NCBI RefSeq assembly: GCF_020921035.1
Contig: NC_063157.1
Coordinates: 4,092,001 to 4,156,000, forward strand
From: Rhodamnia argentea
Lineage: Eukaryota > Streptophyta > Magnoliopsida > Myrtales > Myrtaceae
Direction: 5' to 3'
DNA: 64,000 nucleotides
Under the pieces are notes generated by a model. That model was given only the letters and a program-made list of their open reading frames with translations, had not been told where the DNA came from and searched no databases. Below are positions 48,001-60,540 of this stretch, piece after piece. Position numbers and translations under genes: made by a program. Position 1 is the first letter of the stretch; each line of letters begins with the position of its first letter.

Positions 48001-50139
48001 AATTGTATCGGCTTTATCCAGTTATATCCACTTTCCTCGATGAGAAACAATTTTATCTTTGACAATTGATTTTCCGCTTGAATTAGGACATTCCTGGAAA
48101 AATTTCTCAATGGCTTGGTCATGACTAGTTGTGTGTAATATGGGGGTAATGTTCACTATGGTTGATCTAATTTATGTTGTTCATGCCATTTGCTTGTCCA
48201 TACTTTTTCTTTATTTAATCTAGTCATCGATTTCATAAGAATTGCTCAGTTGAGTTCATTTAAGATGTCGTGACTTGCCGTACCGCCATGGTTTTCTGTC
48301 ATTAAAAGATAAGAATAAATAATGCGATGTATTGGAAGCGCGTCACTAGGAAATCGACAATGTCACTTGGAAATAAATTGTCAAGAGGGAGTCAAGTTCA
48401 AGTCCGTTAATATATTCGGTTACATTTATCTTCACTCAAAAGCCAACCTCCATTAAAAAATAAGTTTAAGCCGATGAATTATGATTCTCCGATTTGCGAT
48501 TCTTCTAACATAGCTTACCGCTCGGTATTAACACATCAACTTGAATCTACAACACTTACCTTTCCAAAAATAAAAAATAAAAATTCTACAACACCTACCT
48601 TCATCCTTAGAAATCATAGCCACGAGATTCATTCCTTAAGATAATCAACATGTCTCAACCTGGATTTCCAACCGTACGAGATTTATCCATTGACAAAGCC
48701 TAATACTTTCATTCGAGAAAATTACGAGAGCCCAAGTTCAAGCCGGTCAACATATTTAAATAGATCCAAATTTACTCAAGAATTAAGAGGATATATTAAT
48801 TGCTTCACACTACATCAATTATCTAATGTTATGCTTTTTTGACACAACTTACATGTGCATCAAATAAACCCCGACATAATTTGCCAACCAATACTTACAT
48901 GGAAGTCTTGATCACCAAAATCCTATAGGGTTCCGTGCTTTTGGATTTTTTAAAATTTCAAGAACTTCTTGATAGCAATTTCAGAGGTTCTAAAATCTTT
49001 ATTTGATCATCCCAAGAATGAATAGAGAGGCATGCTCTTTACAGAGAGGATGAGAGGAGTCTTTGATCCTCGTAATGGCTATTGATCGGTCAATCAAGAT
49101 TGTACATCGATAATTAGTATCTTGAAACATATAGTTTGATAATTAGAATTATGATCATATCCATGAACAAACTATAAGGATCATCATGCTTGTTGCAGTG
49201 GAATTAGAAAAAGAGGGAAAAAAAAAAGAAAAAGAAATGTGGCTGGTTTTCTAGACCAGGTGAGCCAGCTCCTGATTTCACAAACACAAAAAGCCTTCTG
49301 ATGCGAATCCGATTTCAGGATGAAAATTAGCTCATCCTGAAAACCGATGACCTCTAGATTTGCCGGTCCTGTAATAGAATGTAAATATATTGTCTATGCT
49401 CAACACTTGTCTCTTCGACATCCCTTAAAGTTGCACAAAGAATAGCGGAAAAAGGGACACTTGTGGTCCTTATCGAAGGGCGACGCTTTGGCATTCGTTA
49501 TCGAATCAAACAAGGTCTTATCGGTATATTAAACTCGATACGCCGAAACGAAAGGACAAGATAAGAACGATGGATTGCCGTGATTATGAAATCTCTATGT
49601 GACGAGGTGAAGTGGTAAAGAGAGGGAAGTAGGGACAAAGGCCTGAGACATGCATGTGTGCTCTGTTGCTTTTGTCGCTCCATTCTTGTGCGTGAATAAG
49701 TATAAAATTGCCACTCAAAGAACTATCCTCACCGAGTGTGTGATGAACTTTGATTAATTTTCAACTCTATCGTATTTGATTTCCCTCTCATGTTTCAAGT
49801 CGGATCAGGAAAATAAGCTGCAGTAGAATTTATCTTCGACACTATATTAGAGAGTTCTATCCAAAAGCTTAAGGTAATACGTGATGAAAGATTTTATATG
49901 TATAATCCAGTAAACAAGCGATGTGGGATACGTTAATATTTATTAAGCATGTCACCGCCAAATGGACGATGTGTTAACAATTTCAGTCTGCTATGAATTG
50001 ACGCTTTTCCTCATTTCCTCACGAGCAATGACGAAAAGCTTCATTTATAAGTAGATTCAAGAGGTGTTTCGACGGTTAATTTCTAATGAATGTTATCTTA
50101 GAACATATGAGTACAAGTGTTCCATATATCTTTTAACAA
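48001..50139. other. Intergenic, no gene recognised
   Basis: AT-rich DNA. The (-) frame at 49498-49683 and others are short and featureless. Scattered words such as ggcttgaatt-type leader remnants do not build into a family. Confidence 0.45.
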
Positions 50140-50460
50140 TATTTGGAAAATTATCAATTCACTCCTAAATATATTGCACGGATGCAATTTAGTCCTAAAC
50201 ATTCGAATTTTGCCAATGTAGTTTTAAGTATTTACGTGAAATTTCAATGTAGTCTTTCTAACTAATTCCCACAAAAAAAGTTGACATAGCATCTAGTCAC
50301 AATTAGTCTACCACCACGTTTGTGACTTTCAATGGCAATTGGTTAGAAGGACTATATTGAGTTACATCACAAAAATTTAGGACTAGATTGGTAAAATTTA
50401 AAAAAAAGTTTATGATTGAGTTGACCTTGTACAAATCAAGTAATTATTCCAACAATATTT
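50140..50460. mobile_element. Small MITE-like element
   Basis: Facing copies of a tttagtcctaaac/aggactagattggtaaaat word lie about 200 bp apart, with AT-rich ends that are partly inverted (acaatatttggaaaat and, reversed, gaaaatattgttggaat). The same words occur in the larger elements at 23716-24818 and 58868-59565, so this is probably a deleted member of that family. Confidence 0.5.
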
Positions 50461-50544
50461 TCTAGCATAATGATCCGTAAATATAGAGAGGTTAAGCTTT
50501 TGGAGCATTTAGCATAGCATCATGCATAAATGCCCCTTGCTTGC

Positions 50545-50830
50545 CAGAAAATTGTTCAAAAAGTCTAGAATCTATCGCAATTTTGTTAATTTAGTCCTAA
50601 ACCATTTAATTTTTTTAATTGAGTCCTTAACATTTTTATGTTTTGTCAATTAAGGCCAATTTTGATCTAAAAACGTTGACATAGACGCTGGTCATCATAT
50701 ATGGCACGATCGGCGATTTCTGACCAAAATTGACTAGATAAACTCGATAGGTAGAATTAAAAAGTTTAGAACTGTATTAACAAAACTGCATTATATTTTT
50801 AAACTTTTTTGGACAACTTCCCCCTTACTT
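50545..50830. mobile_element. Small MITE-like element, same family
   Basis: The left side reads gttcaaaaagtctagaat and atttagtcctaaacc. The right side has matching facing words (gtttagaactgtattaac, aaacttttttggacaac). Between them are the shared tgacatagacgctggtca-type core and gaccaaaattgactag. No coding frame. Confidence 0.55.
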
Positions 50831-51279
50831 GCCATCTATAAATCGAGTCTAATAAAGAAAAACATTGTCTTATTATAACATATCTTTCCCATTTTTAAAA
50901 AGACAAACCATCGAATGATGTAATGGAGCTCACGTGAAAACGCTATAAAGAACACAAAAAAGCCAGCAGAAACTTGTGGTGTGTGCATGATTGTATGTAG
51001 CCATGGAAGAGGGCTAGGGACATTCTTCTCTTTTTCCCGGTTTTGGTGGCAATCAATCATTCCCTCTGACTCGGATGCTCGCTCATGTTGCTGCTCGGCG
51101 CAGACTATGCTTTTGTCGTCTCCCGCCATACGAATGACATTGACCCCGGCACTTGATTAAGAAAGATTGCCTGAATGCCTCGAGAATAAGATGTAATGAT
51201 TGTAGATGTCGCTTATTTTGGAAAAGAAATTAAATTGTGTAAAATAAAAAGGATCGAAAATTACATTAGAAAATTAGTT

Positions 51280-52035
51280 GGTTAGGAGATCACCCGGCCA
51301 TTCATTCCTAATTTGGTGGTTCCTAGGTGCGAGCCCTCTTACTAGTTAACATTAGTTTGGTGCATATTTAGGGAAAACGACACTCATAATATCTAAATGT
51401 TAGTCCAATATGTGCAATGCCATCTTTATCCCGTTAATTTGTTCAATGTGATTCTTGAACTACTCTTAAGTGTTCAATATAGTACATAAACTTTCAAGTT
51501 ATTAATTTTCCATAACAAAGCTAAATGAGTTATTCGGTTCTTTTCACGAGTTTTTTTAATTGCACTATTGCCCATATTGTTAAGAGTATCTTTTTCATTT
51601 CGATCCATTTCCCCAATCACCAATGAATACATCATCTTTTCATTTCATTTGTTCGTCACATTTTTTTGTCTTTGTAACTATTACAAAGGCTTCATTTCTG
51701 TATATTTTCGTCTATAATTTCTATACTAGTAACGGTTGATATTCATGTTGTTTTGTTTTTCTAATTTATAAATTTGACTAAACTGTCAACATACTTAAGA
51801 ATAAATTGATCGAAATAAAATGTTTAGGACTAAATTGGAATAATTGCAATATGTTTATAACTTCTTTGGTAGTTTTCTCGTAATTTCCATGTGACTTCAT
51901 TTGAAACATATCCCTCATTACCTGCATATGGGACTTATGCAGTATTTTTTATTTTATTATGAAAACCTTCTGTACCTAATTAACATATTTTAACAATTTC
52001 GATAGCGGACTTTTTATTGAACTATTGTCGAGTCA
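51280..52035 (+). repeat. 750-bp dispersed repeat, copy 1 (direct repeat partner at 63209-63943)
   Basis: Runs from agatcaccc...cattcattcctaattt to ggactttttattgaactatt, matching 63209-63943 in the same orientation, with the same word order and several indels. It contains at about 51365-51610 a segment of the repeat family also found beside the F-box genes (gggaaaacgacact at its left end). No coding frame. Confidence 0.75.
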
Positions 52036-52309
52036 AATGCTAGCCATCTATAAACCCGGGCTAAAAAAATTTGCAATTAATGGCGGGGAGACGGACCGAT
52101 GGAATATCCACGCTTTGATACCGCTGAATTCAGATCTCAAAGCAACATTATACTTTGTTTATTTGATCAAAGGCGTTTCCAAATGCGCCAATATCTTAAC
52201 ACGAGCGATGACGCGGAAGCCTGTAAAATAAACAAAGGGGAACCCTAAGAATATGGTATAAATGCTCATCAAAAGCACCATCACTGTCATCAAAATGAAA
52301 AGAAATGGC

Positions 52310-53945
52310 CCTCTTGTTATCCAGCAATATTCACGACATGATACGGACATCGTCGTTCCACCGATCTCTGATTCAATTTCGGGAGAAGGACGTGAGGATA
52401 GTGTAGGGAGCCGCAGTACAAGTAGTCACCAATCTTGTTCGCGCTTGATATGAATGACAATTGAGGACCATAACAACGTGCGACCGGCTCTCCTTCCGAA
52501 TCCACTTGGAAAATCCCGGTGTTGTTCTTGATCGTCGGTCGCCTGTTTTACCGGGACACATCGACGACTTTCCTTGCAAAAAAGATTCAAATGTGATGTG
52601 GATGAACAGTGCAATTGTCGCGGCAAAACGAATTCTCCAACTGGGTGTTGAAGCATCGGTGATTGCAGAGGATATACGAAGATGATACAAGACGTAGCAA
52701 AATAAGCAATATTTAGGCTCCGTTTCTTTTGCGAAAAATGAAATATTTTTGAAAAATATTTTTTAGAAAGTCATTTTTGAAAATCTTAATATTTTTTTGT
52801 GTTTGGCTAAAAAACCTGAAAATGAATAGAGTAATATTTGCTGCCGTTTGGTATGAAAAATTTGATTTGCTTTCCGAAGAAAATTACTGGAAAATTAATT
52901 CTATATTTATTTTCTATTTTTCATCTCTTTTTTTTTTAGTTCTTCCTTTGCCTATTGACGACCGCGACAATGGTCGGCAATCAGCCACAAGTGAGAGACG
53001 ACCTCTCCCAAGGCCGGGAGATCGGTTGAGGAAGAAGGGAAAAAAAATAAAAAGAAAAGACCAAAAAAAGAAGAAAGAAAAGAAAAGGAAGTTTAAGGAG
53101 TGCAAGCATGAAAAGGGGGAAAATTTCCTATTTTAAAAAAGATGAAATCATTTTCCTTATTTTAAAGGAGTTTTTTCTATTAAGAAAAACTGTTTTTCTT
53201 GGCTAGTCTATTTTTTTGTGAATCAAAGGCTAGTAAATTCATAATTTTTTTCTAGAAATTATATTTCGTGAAATAAATGGAGTCTTATAAATGCTAAATT
53301 CATTGATGAGTTAAGAAGAATCGCAATGCACAGCTAAATCAAAAGACAAAGGAAAGAGAAACTCATTGATGATGATCTACTCACTTATCGAGAACAGCCC
53401 AATCCGATAAATGCCCTTCTCCGTCGTATCTGTTGTTGTCTGGATAACCTGACAAACCATGAATGAATGTGTCGATATGTCCCACTGGCTCCACATTCAT
53501 ATAGCACCTCTTGCACCACGTCCTAAACAACCCAAATCATCCATATTTTTTTACTTGCAAGTTCGTGAGAATTTTGTCAAAAGAAGTCGCTGTGAACATC
53601 AAGTCGAACTCACAAGACAGTTTCGCAGAAGATCACGAAGCTCTAGTTTGGTGAGAGTGCGACGCCATTGGAAAAACAGAGATCCTGAACTAGCACTCTT
53701 GTTTCTTTGGTTGCCGCCGCCGGGTCGTAGCTCAACAACCTTCCGTGCGGCCCACCCTCCAAGAAGCCCCAGATGAACTCCTTGAAGGTATACTTGTACG
53801 AGGCATTGGTGAAGTACATCGTCCTGCTAAGAGCCACAACGTCCGTGAGTTTGAACTTCACGCCTTCCGCCTTGTTCGTCAGTAGCTCCAAGGTTACGTG
53901 TTTGCTCACGTTCAGTAGCCCTTGTTGCATATGTCAGTTTCAATC
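52310..53945 (-). pseudogene. Strictosidine synthase-like (SSL) pseudogene
   Basis: On the (-) strand the family blocks appear in order. First comes GLLNVSKHV, then [40 protein letters not shown] and [18 protein letters not shown] (53650-53935). Then SFVIFCET follows a TAG where a Gln or Asp codon is expected (about 53640). A LSGYPDNNRYDGEGH block lies near 53430-53460, and GEPVARCYGPQLSFISSANK and IGDYLYCGSLHYP near 52420-52500. Frames shift between blocks. The 600-700 bp between the last two blocks hold a MITE (52712-53290). The N-terminal third is missing upstream of 53945. SSL proteins are six-bladed beta-propellers of the secretory pathway; most lack true strictosidine synthase activity. 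This copy cannot make a full protein. Confidence 0.85.
52712..53290. mobile_element. MITE of about 580 bp inside the SSL pseudogene
   Basis: The ends are inverted repeats: tttaggctccgtttcttttg on the left and, reversed, taagactccatttatttcac on the right, followed by gaaa-rich stretches. A partial copy of the same left end is at 20332. The interior has ttttccggaaaat-type facing words and a GC-rich short core, with no transposase. The target duplication is unclear. Confidence 0.7.
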
Positions 53946-54290
53946 AAATCAATACTCAGGGCCAGATGACAACCATTAATTTCCTAGCAATAATTTCTAG
54001 ACAGAAATGGATTTTTCTATTTCTATTTATAGACGAGTTTTTGAGCAGAGAAACGTGTTTGACGACGACGCAAAATTTTTGCTACTGGAATAAAAATTTA
54101 TTTGATAACGGCATAAAATTTCTACGGTTGTCGGTTGCTAAGACTTAGACGGGCCAGCGACCGTTGGACGGCAACAGGGATATGAGAAAGAGGGAGACCG
54201 TATGCAAGAGAGAGGGAGTGAGCGATGAGAAGAATTCTTATTTCGGGTTCTGTTATAGAAATAGAGAGCTCGTTACCAAAGGATATAGGT
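53946..54290. other. Intergenic, nothing recognised
   Basis: AT-rich with a short GA-rich stretch at about 54180-54220. The first exon expected for the SSL relic is not found here. Confidence 0.45.
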
Positions 54291-54870
54291 AGGTTCCAAG
54301 TTCCAAAAATCGAGAACTAGTCTCGACAGGCACCCCTAATTTTAAGTCTTAGTGCTTTCAAAAAATACTTGGAAACAATATTGATATATCTGTAGGTTTT
54401 CTTACTTATTTTAAAAAATTCAAGCTATGGTGTTTGGTGTTTGTCTTGAAATCTATAGTTAATGATCCAAAGAAATGATGTTTCCACAAAAATAAAACAC
54501 AGAGTTAACTAAATTTAATGAACAAAATACAAAACCCCGAAGCTTGAAAATTAGTACAAATGGAGATTACAAGCTAAATTTCGGGCAATAATGTGACTAT
54601 GAGAACCTATGAATAATACCGAATGACTTATTTGACTTTGTTATTGAAAAGTTAAGAGATTAGGAGCCAAATTGCGTATTTCGCAATAGCTTGAGAACTT
54701 GTGGTGACCCTTTCACTTGTTTGATAAAATACAATGACTGTACTAAACATTGAGAAATATCTTAATGGCCACATTAAACGAATTAAACTTTTAAATATGA
54801 CATTGCACATAAGATAAAATTTAGGAACTATTAGCGTGTCGTTTCCCTAGATATAAATTTTCTTTTTATT
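54291..54870 (-). repeat. Repeat block downstream of F-box copy A
   Basis: Made of a hAT-like piece (gttccaaaaatcgagaac, near 54300), a small foldback element (about 54410-54560, arms resembling ttcaagct...ggtgttt) and a repeat segment (about 54510-54865) ending in cgtgtcgtttccctag. The same three parts, in mirrored order, follow F-box copy C at 62410-63130. Confidence 0.75.
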
Positions 54871-54884
54871 CGAATTCATTCTAG

Positions 54885-55774
54885 AGGAAGAAGGTCGAAT
54901 TGCCCAAGCTTCTCACCTCCTCCCATCTCCCATGTTGTTGATCCAATCCATATATTCCAAAATCACACCTCCTCCTTTTTCCACGGAGTGTGATGCATAT
55001 GTCCACTACATAAAGATCACCACTTGACACCACCAAATGCCTCCGGCGGCCGGCGTAGTTGCCGCCATCAATTGCCAGCGAGAAAAGTCAAAGCCTGAAA
55101 GATGAATCGATTTACGAAATCGATCCCAACTGATGACGACGCAGACTTTGCCTTCATAGACTACAGTGTCGTCATAACCATGGCCCTGGGAATCGTCTAA
55201 ATGGCTCCGATTCTCATCCCCATACTTCCAACACCATAATTGCCCTTCTCCATCAATGAAATAAACCAAACACTGATCAGTCCCTACATAATCCGGATGC
55301 ACCACTACTCTCGGCCTACCTTGAACAAGGTCTCCGGTTCCACCGCCATACTCGTGCGTGTATTCCTTACATATTTCAACGATTCGGAATTGGAGACAAT
55401 CGACTACCTCTGGGGACTTGCGGGGTAAGGAGGCGATCGGCCAGCGCGAGAAGAGGCTGAGGATCCGAATGTCCCCGAGCTTCGACTCCTCGAACTTCAG
55501 CAGCCACCGAGTGCAACCGGAGGATTCTCCGTCCGGCGTCTCGAGGGTGTAGACCTACTGCTCTCGCGGAGGAGGAGGGCGGACCCCGGCGAGCAAGGTA
55601 TTCGGAAAGGGAATCGCAGGGCGTAGCTGCGAAGCAGGGGGATCGAGCAGCGGAACGAAGAGCAGATGCTGCGGAACCGGAGGATGTCCATGCGAGTGTG
55701 GAGCCGAGTGCCGATCATGGCGAGAAGCTCCGGCGGGAGATTCGGACCATGGACGTTTCCTGGTTCCCTCCATG
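54885..55774 (-). pseudogene. F-box/DUF295 protein pseudogene (copy A)
   Basis: The start codon (55772-55774) and MEGTRKRPWS match copies B and C. The F-box follows as MIGTRLHTRMDILRFRSICS only after a frame change within the first 15 codons, so the frame is broken early. Further changes near 55560 and 55310 separate the F-box part from the propeller part (HPDYVGTDQCLVYFIDG near 55300 and DDTVVYEGKVCVV near 55160). The match ends at about 54885, just before the region coding for the last 70 or so residues, which is missing. Intact relatives are SCF substrate receptors with a DUF295 propeller. This copy is dead. Confidence 0.85.
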
Positions 55775-56250
55775 TGAGCTCCCTCTGCGTTTTCTACACA
55801 AGCGATCGCAGATGTTGCAGGAACATGAAGAGGGTTTGGGCTTCCGCTGTTGGACAAATATGGCCCATTTCTAAAATCTGCGTCCAGCCCATTGATGCCA
55901 AGGCCCATAGTCGCAACTACTTTTCTGGAGACGGGCTTACTAATCCCCTAGTACTTTATGGAACCTCATTTTTTCCGACACCCGGTTTATTTTTTGTAAC
56001 GAAGAAACTTCTTGAAGTGATGAAGATCAACTTTCTTTTCCGACCCAAAAAAAAAAAAAAAACTAGAGTTGAATTGCTTTTTTCGATTTGGAAAACGGAA
56101 TTTCATTCGAATATCTTCCAGATTTATCTGTTTGATTTTGATCGTGAATTTTGAAAGATCTATGGTGTTTTTCAAATTCAGTCTATATCAAATTATCTCA
56201 TCCCGTTTAAGAAATGGTCGAATTGTTTTTTGGTATAATTCTCAAGGGCT
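55775..56250 (-). promoter_or_regulatory. Upstream flank of F-box copy A, duplicated upstream of copy B
   Basis: Sequence from about 55800 to 56230 (for example tcgatttggaaaacggaatt, and atatcaaattat near 56190) resembles 58140-58470 upstream of copy B. The tandem duplication therefore carried several hundred bases of 5' flank along with the gene. Promoter function is inferred from position only. Confidence 0.6.
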
Positions 56251-57060
56251 TGTACCTTAGAACACGGGAATTGCTTCAATGTTGAAGTCAGTTATATTTC
56301 GACGTCGGAGTAGAGGTATTGAAGTTTGATAAGAAGACAGTCCCGCTTGCATCTCGAAGACTAATTAAGTAGTGTTCAAATTGGACTCCCTTCTTTAACC
56401 GACTTCATTAAACGACCGACTGAAAGTTCGAGAATACTTCACTAGTGAGTTTGCTGGTTCAAAGTTGAACTCCTCTGAACATAATCTCATTTACAGGAAA
56501 AGTTAAGATAATCTCGCTGTGTTCTACTTTCTTCGATAATCGTCCGCATCTAAATTGACAATCTACCATTGCCTTGTCTCGAGAGGACTGGTGTGGGAGA
56601 AGATTTGACTTTTGGCTGGGTCAAAATAGAACGTAAACACGTTCTAGTGGCGTACTCAATAGAACATGAACATTTTAAGTGAATGCGGAAAGAAGTTGAG
56701 ATTAGGAATCAGATTGCACATCTAGGTAATAGCTTGGGAACTTGTGATGGCTTTTTTTTTTTTTTTTTCCACTCGTTTGATCAGAAAAAGTGACTACACT
56801 GAACATTGAGAAATAATTCGATGACTAAGTTAAACGAATTAAATTTTCAAATATGACATTACACATAGGACAAAGTTTAGGGACTATTAGCATGTTGTTT
56901 CCCTAGATATAAATTGCATTTTTTGAATCCATTCCAGAATAATCTTAATAACGCTCTTTCTTTTTTCCCGAAAATGCTCAAAGTTTAATCTCGTTGATAT
57001 CTAGAATGAGAGCCGGTAAACGCCTCCGGTTCTCATTTTTCGAATTCCAAAGGCTACAAA
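56251..57060 (-). other. Spacer between F-box copies A and B
   Basis: Holds another copy of the F-box-linked repeat at about 56660-56915 (ends gttgtttccctag), with a poly-T tract at 56753-56769, then the probable 3' UTR of copy B. No gene. Confidence 0.6.
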
Positions 57061-57091
57061 TATAAGTGCATCCCATATAGTCTCATCCCCG

Positions 57092-58129
57092 TTACTGCCA
57101 AAAACCTAATAGTCTTTCTTCATCAACGCAATAAACCAGAAAGTCCGGCGACTTGTGGCTCCGATCCGCCAAGCTGAACACCTTAACATCCCTCGAAACA
57201 TAGTAGATGCAATCCCCTTCGCACCCGTCAAGCTCACGCGCCGAGACCGCGAATGAGCAGAGGCTGCAGAGGAAGAAGGCCGAATTGCCCAAGCTTCTCA
57301 CCTCCTCCCATCTCCCACATTGTTGATCCAATCTGTAGACTCTAAAATCACACCTCCTTTTTCCACGAATGCGTATGTCCACTACATAAAGATTGCCACT
57401 TGACACCACCAAACGCTTCTGGCTGCCGCCGTGGTTGCCGCCATCAATTGGCGGTGAGAAATGTCGAAGTCCGAAAGATGAATCGATCTGCGAAACCGAC
57501 CCCATTTTGTCGACGACACAAACTTTGCCTTCATAGACTACAATGTCGTCATAACCGCGGCCTAAATGGCTCCACGTCTCATCCCCATACTTCCAATAAC
57601 ATAAGTGATCTTGATCAATGAAATAAACCGAACATTGATCTAGATCAGTCCATACACAATCTGGATGCACCACAACTTTCTTCATAATTGGATAGGCTCC
57701 GGTTCCACGGTCATATTCGAGCGTGTATTCTCTACAGACTTCAACCATTCGGAATTGGAGAGAATCAAGTACCTCTCGGAACTTGAGGGGCAAGGACGCG
57801 ACCGGCCGCCGCGAGAAGAGGCTGAGGATCCGCATGTTCCCGAGATCCGACTCCCTGAGCTTCACCAGGCACCGCGCGCGATTGGAGGCAGCTCCGTCCG
57901 CCGGCGTCTCGAGGGTGTAGACCGTGCTCTCGCGGAGGAAGAGGTCGGGCACCGGCGAGCAAGGTATTCGGAAAGGGAATCGCTGGGCAGGCAGGGGGAT
58001 CGAGGTGCGGAAGGAAGAGCAAACGCTACGGAACCAGAGGACGTCCGTGCGAGTTTGGAGCCGAGAGCCGATCATGGAGAGAAGCTCCGGCGGGAGATCA
58101 GACCATGGACGTTTCGGGGTTCCCTCCAT
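57092..58129 (-). CDS. F-box protein with DUF295 domain (copy B), intact
   Basis: Intronless frame of 345 residues. The F-box is at about residues 8-45 (WSDLPPELLSMIGSRLQTRT, then DVLWFRSVCSSF). A DUF295-type propeller follows, with YFIDQDHLCYWKYGDETWSH, GYDDIVVYEGKVCVVD, LYVVDI...DFRVYRLD, WEEVRSLGNSAFFLC and, near the end, GDCIYYV...VFSLADRS. F-box proteins of this kind are expected to act as substrate receptors of SCF ubiquitin ligases; the substrate is unknown. Start, length and stop agree with copy C, and no lesions are seen. The gene lies 2.36 kb from copy A in the same orientation with similar upstream flanks, so A and B are tandem duplicates. Confidence 0.9.
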   Translation of the reverse strand: MEGTPKRPWSDLPPELLSMIGSRLQTRTDVLWFRSVCSSFRTSIPLPAQRFPFRIPCSPVPDLFLRESTVYTLETPADGAASNRARCLVKLRESDLGNMRILSLFSRRPVASLPLKFREVLDSLQFRMVEVCREYTLEYDRGTGAYPIMKKVVVHPDCVWTDLDQCSVYFIDQDHLCYWKYGDETWSHLGRGYDDIVVYEGKVCVVDKMGSVSQIDSSFGLRHFSPPIDGGNHGGSQKRLVVSSGNLYVVDIRIRGKRRCDFRVYRLDQQCGRWEEVRSLGNSAFFLCSLCSFAVSARELDGCEGDCIYYVSRDVKVFSLADRSHKSPDFLVYCVDEERLLGFWQ

Positions 58130-58139
58130 GTGAGATCCT

Positions 58140-58470
58140 GCGTTTTCTGCACAAGCGATCAGACCGGAAGGGTTGTGGATGGGTGTTTGCGAAGACGGTT
58201 TGTGCTTCCCCGGTTGGACAAATTGAAACCCTAGCTGCGAAAACGAAAAATTAAAGGGGAATTTTTCTTTTCCAATTTTGATAACGGAATTTCATTCAAA
58301 TATCTTTCGGATTTTTTCCTTAGATTTTGATCGTGGATCTTGAAAAATCTAATCTTTCCTCGATCGAGCCAAGATAAGCCTTTGTCATATGCCATGACTG
58401 TCTAAGGCGCTTTCCAAAATTCAATTTATATCAAATTATTTCGCCCCGTTAGAAATAGTAAAATTGTTAA
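58140..58470 (-). promoter_or_regulatory. Upstream flank of F-box copy B
   Basis: Homologous to the flank of copy A (see 55775-56250). It shares aacggaatttcattc and the tatatcaaattatttc words. No clear TATA box. Confidence 0.5.
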
Positions 58471-58867
58471 TGAACGGACTCAAAGTTGGAGAATAGTTTC
58501 ACACGTAAACCAACTCCCTAACTCCGAAGAACTCTTCGACCCAAAAAAAAAAAAAAAAAATCCGAAGAACTCAATTAGAGGATATAGCTAATCTGATGAG
58601 ACAAAAACATCCAATGGATTGGCAAAACAACGTAGTCTGCGATAAGTAAACGAGAGAGAGAAAGAGAGACTGTGCCATGAATGACAATGATCTAGACAGA
58701 AACCACAAATTCACGGCGTGAACTCGTTCATGATCCAATTGCCGCAAAATGCTTTGTACGCACAATAGCTGACAACCATAGCACCGGATAGAAGGATGCA
58801 AGCCAGCTTCATCCTCTTAGTCCTAAATTTTTTGAAAATTTTTATGTACACTTTGCATGTGCACATT
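58471..58867. other. Intergenic, no gene recognised
   Basis: Poly-A tract at 58543-58560 and a short (-) open frame (58571-58801) without recognisable features. Confidence 0.45.
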
Positions 58868-59565
58868 TGTATGGAAAATTCTCTAAAAAGTCCTAAAATC
58901 TATTGTACGGCAAGCAATTCGATCATAAACCTTTTAATTGCGTCAATTTACTCTTAGACTTTTAGATGATTTTGCCAATTTAGTCCTAAACATTTTAGAG
59001 AATTATCAATGTAATCCTTCCAGCTAATTTTGATTGGGAATTGCTGACATGACGGTTCGGTCAACATCAGCCATCCTACGTGGTGCAGTTGGTGATGACG
59101 TGGATAACTTTTTGAATTTCCCATTCTTTTCTCTTTTTTTTTAATTTTCCTTTTTTTACATCCAGGATCGGTGATGCTGCTGGCCACTAGGTGATGGCCA
59201 AGAAGCCCTCATTGTGGCCGAGGGCTTGGCAAACCACAGTGAGGGGGAGTTCTGACTCTCACTCGCCCTCGCTGTGGCCGAAGAGGGACCGGGCAAGGGT
59301 GGCCACGCCCTCACCCGATCTTGTGTGCCTTGTGAAGGAAAAAAATGAAAAAAAAAATTGTCCATGTAAGCCCTGTCTGCGCCACATAGGATGGCCGATT
59401 CTAACTAGATCGCCACGTTAGTAATTTTCGACCAAAATTGCCGGAAGGGCTACAATGCTAATAAAAAGGCTTAGCACTAAATTGACAAATTGTCAAAAAA
59501 TTCTGCACTAAATTGGCACATTTGAAAGGAGTAATCATTGTTGGAGCTTTTCTAAAAGAAGAGCA
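58868..59565. mobile_element. TIR element (MULE/MITE-like) of about 700 bp with a GC-rich core
   Basis: The left half has ccaatttagtcctaaacatt and tgattgggaattgctgaca. The right half has the facing words gaccaaaattgccggaag and gcactaaattggcacat. The core (59160-59330) is GC-rich with ggcc-rich words that face each other (ctggccactaggtgatggcc and its partners). It matches the plan of the element at 23716-24818. No transposase. Confidence 0.65.
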
Positions 59566-60540
59566 ATGCATGTTTGGAGCGGGCTATTATTATGAGTGGA
59601 GGAATCATAATTGATTATTATGAGCCGAGGAAAGTGAAAAATTCAAGAGGTTTCCATTGAATCCTACAAATCTTTCTGTAGTTAATTTTAGATGAGTTTC
59701 GAATCACTCAGGAAGTGGATAGCGTAGTTCTTTCTATTTCTTTCCCTTACAGAATGCACTAATTTTTCACTCTAAACTACAACACCCAAGGTTCGTCATC
59801 TTTGCTTGATTGCCAGCAATAAGAATAATAACTTAATCTAATATAGTGTGTTCAAATTAATTGTTTTGTTTACTATGCGTTACAATTTGGAAGAAAATCA
59901 TCTGCACTTGAACGAAAATACTAATGAGTTTCATCTGTAGAAGTGCTACAAGTACACGACACATTATCATTATTACATAATGAAAGACAAGACCCACAAA
60001 CAAAAAAAAAAAAAAAAACCAGAAGAGAGTTCAATAGAGCAGTACAATTGAGCGAAGTTTATCGGATGCCATATTAGACGTATACTTTGATAATTAACCA
60101 CATCCATCCTTTACAGGATGAGCTTTGAATTTTTTTTAAACAACTTTTTCTTAATGGAACCACATTTTAGACAAAAAAAAATTCCGAAGTAATATTGAAG
60201 ATAATCAACAGTAGTGCTGATCATATGTTCACAGTTGCCAAATACTATCCACCGCCGTTCATTGTTATTGTCATATTTTTTGTGCTAGGTTATCATACAA
60301 TCATCCGTTTTCATTCTAGTTATTTACACAGGAGAATAAGAAATTTAAGTGAATGTGGAAAGAAGTTTCGAAATGAATAGAATGATTAATGTAGGAAAAT
60401 TGACCGACGGACGTTTGTCGTATGAGATATTACACAGCCAAATGATATAGGTAAGTGGTGCTAAGAGCGTTCACTAAGATCGTCGGTCTTCAAGGAATTA
60501 CTAAAGATGTCGGCATCCGATGTGGTCGACATCTCTAGAT
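59566..60540. other. Intergenic, no gene recognised
   Basis: AT-rich; poly-A tract at 60003-60019. Short open frames only. I see nothing to report except nearness to the F-box inverted repeat that starts at about 60540. Confidence 0.45.

Noticed and set aside
55666-56154. A 162-codon + frame over F-box copy A
   Set aside because: It is antisense to the start of copy A and its flank, with no domain.
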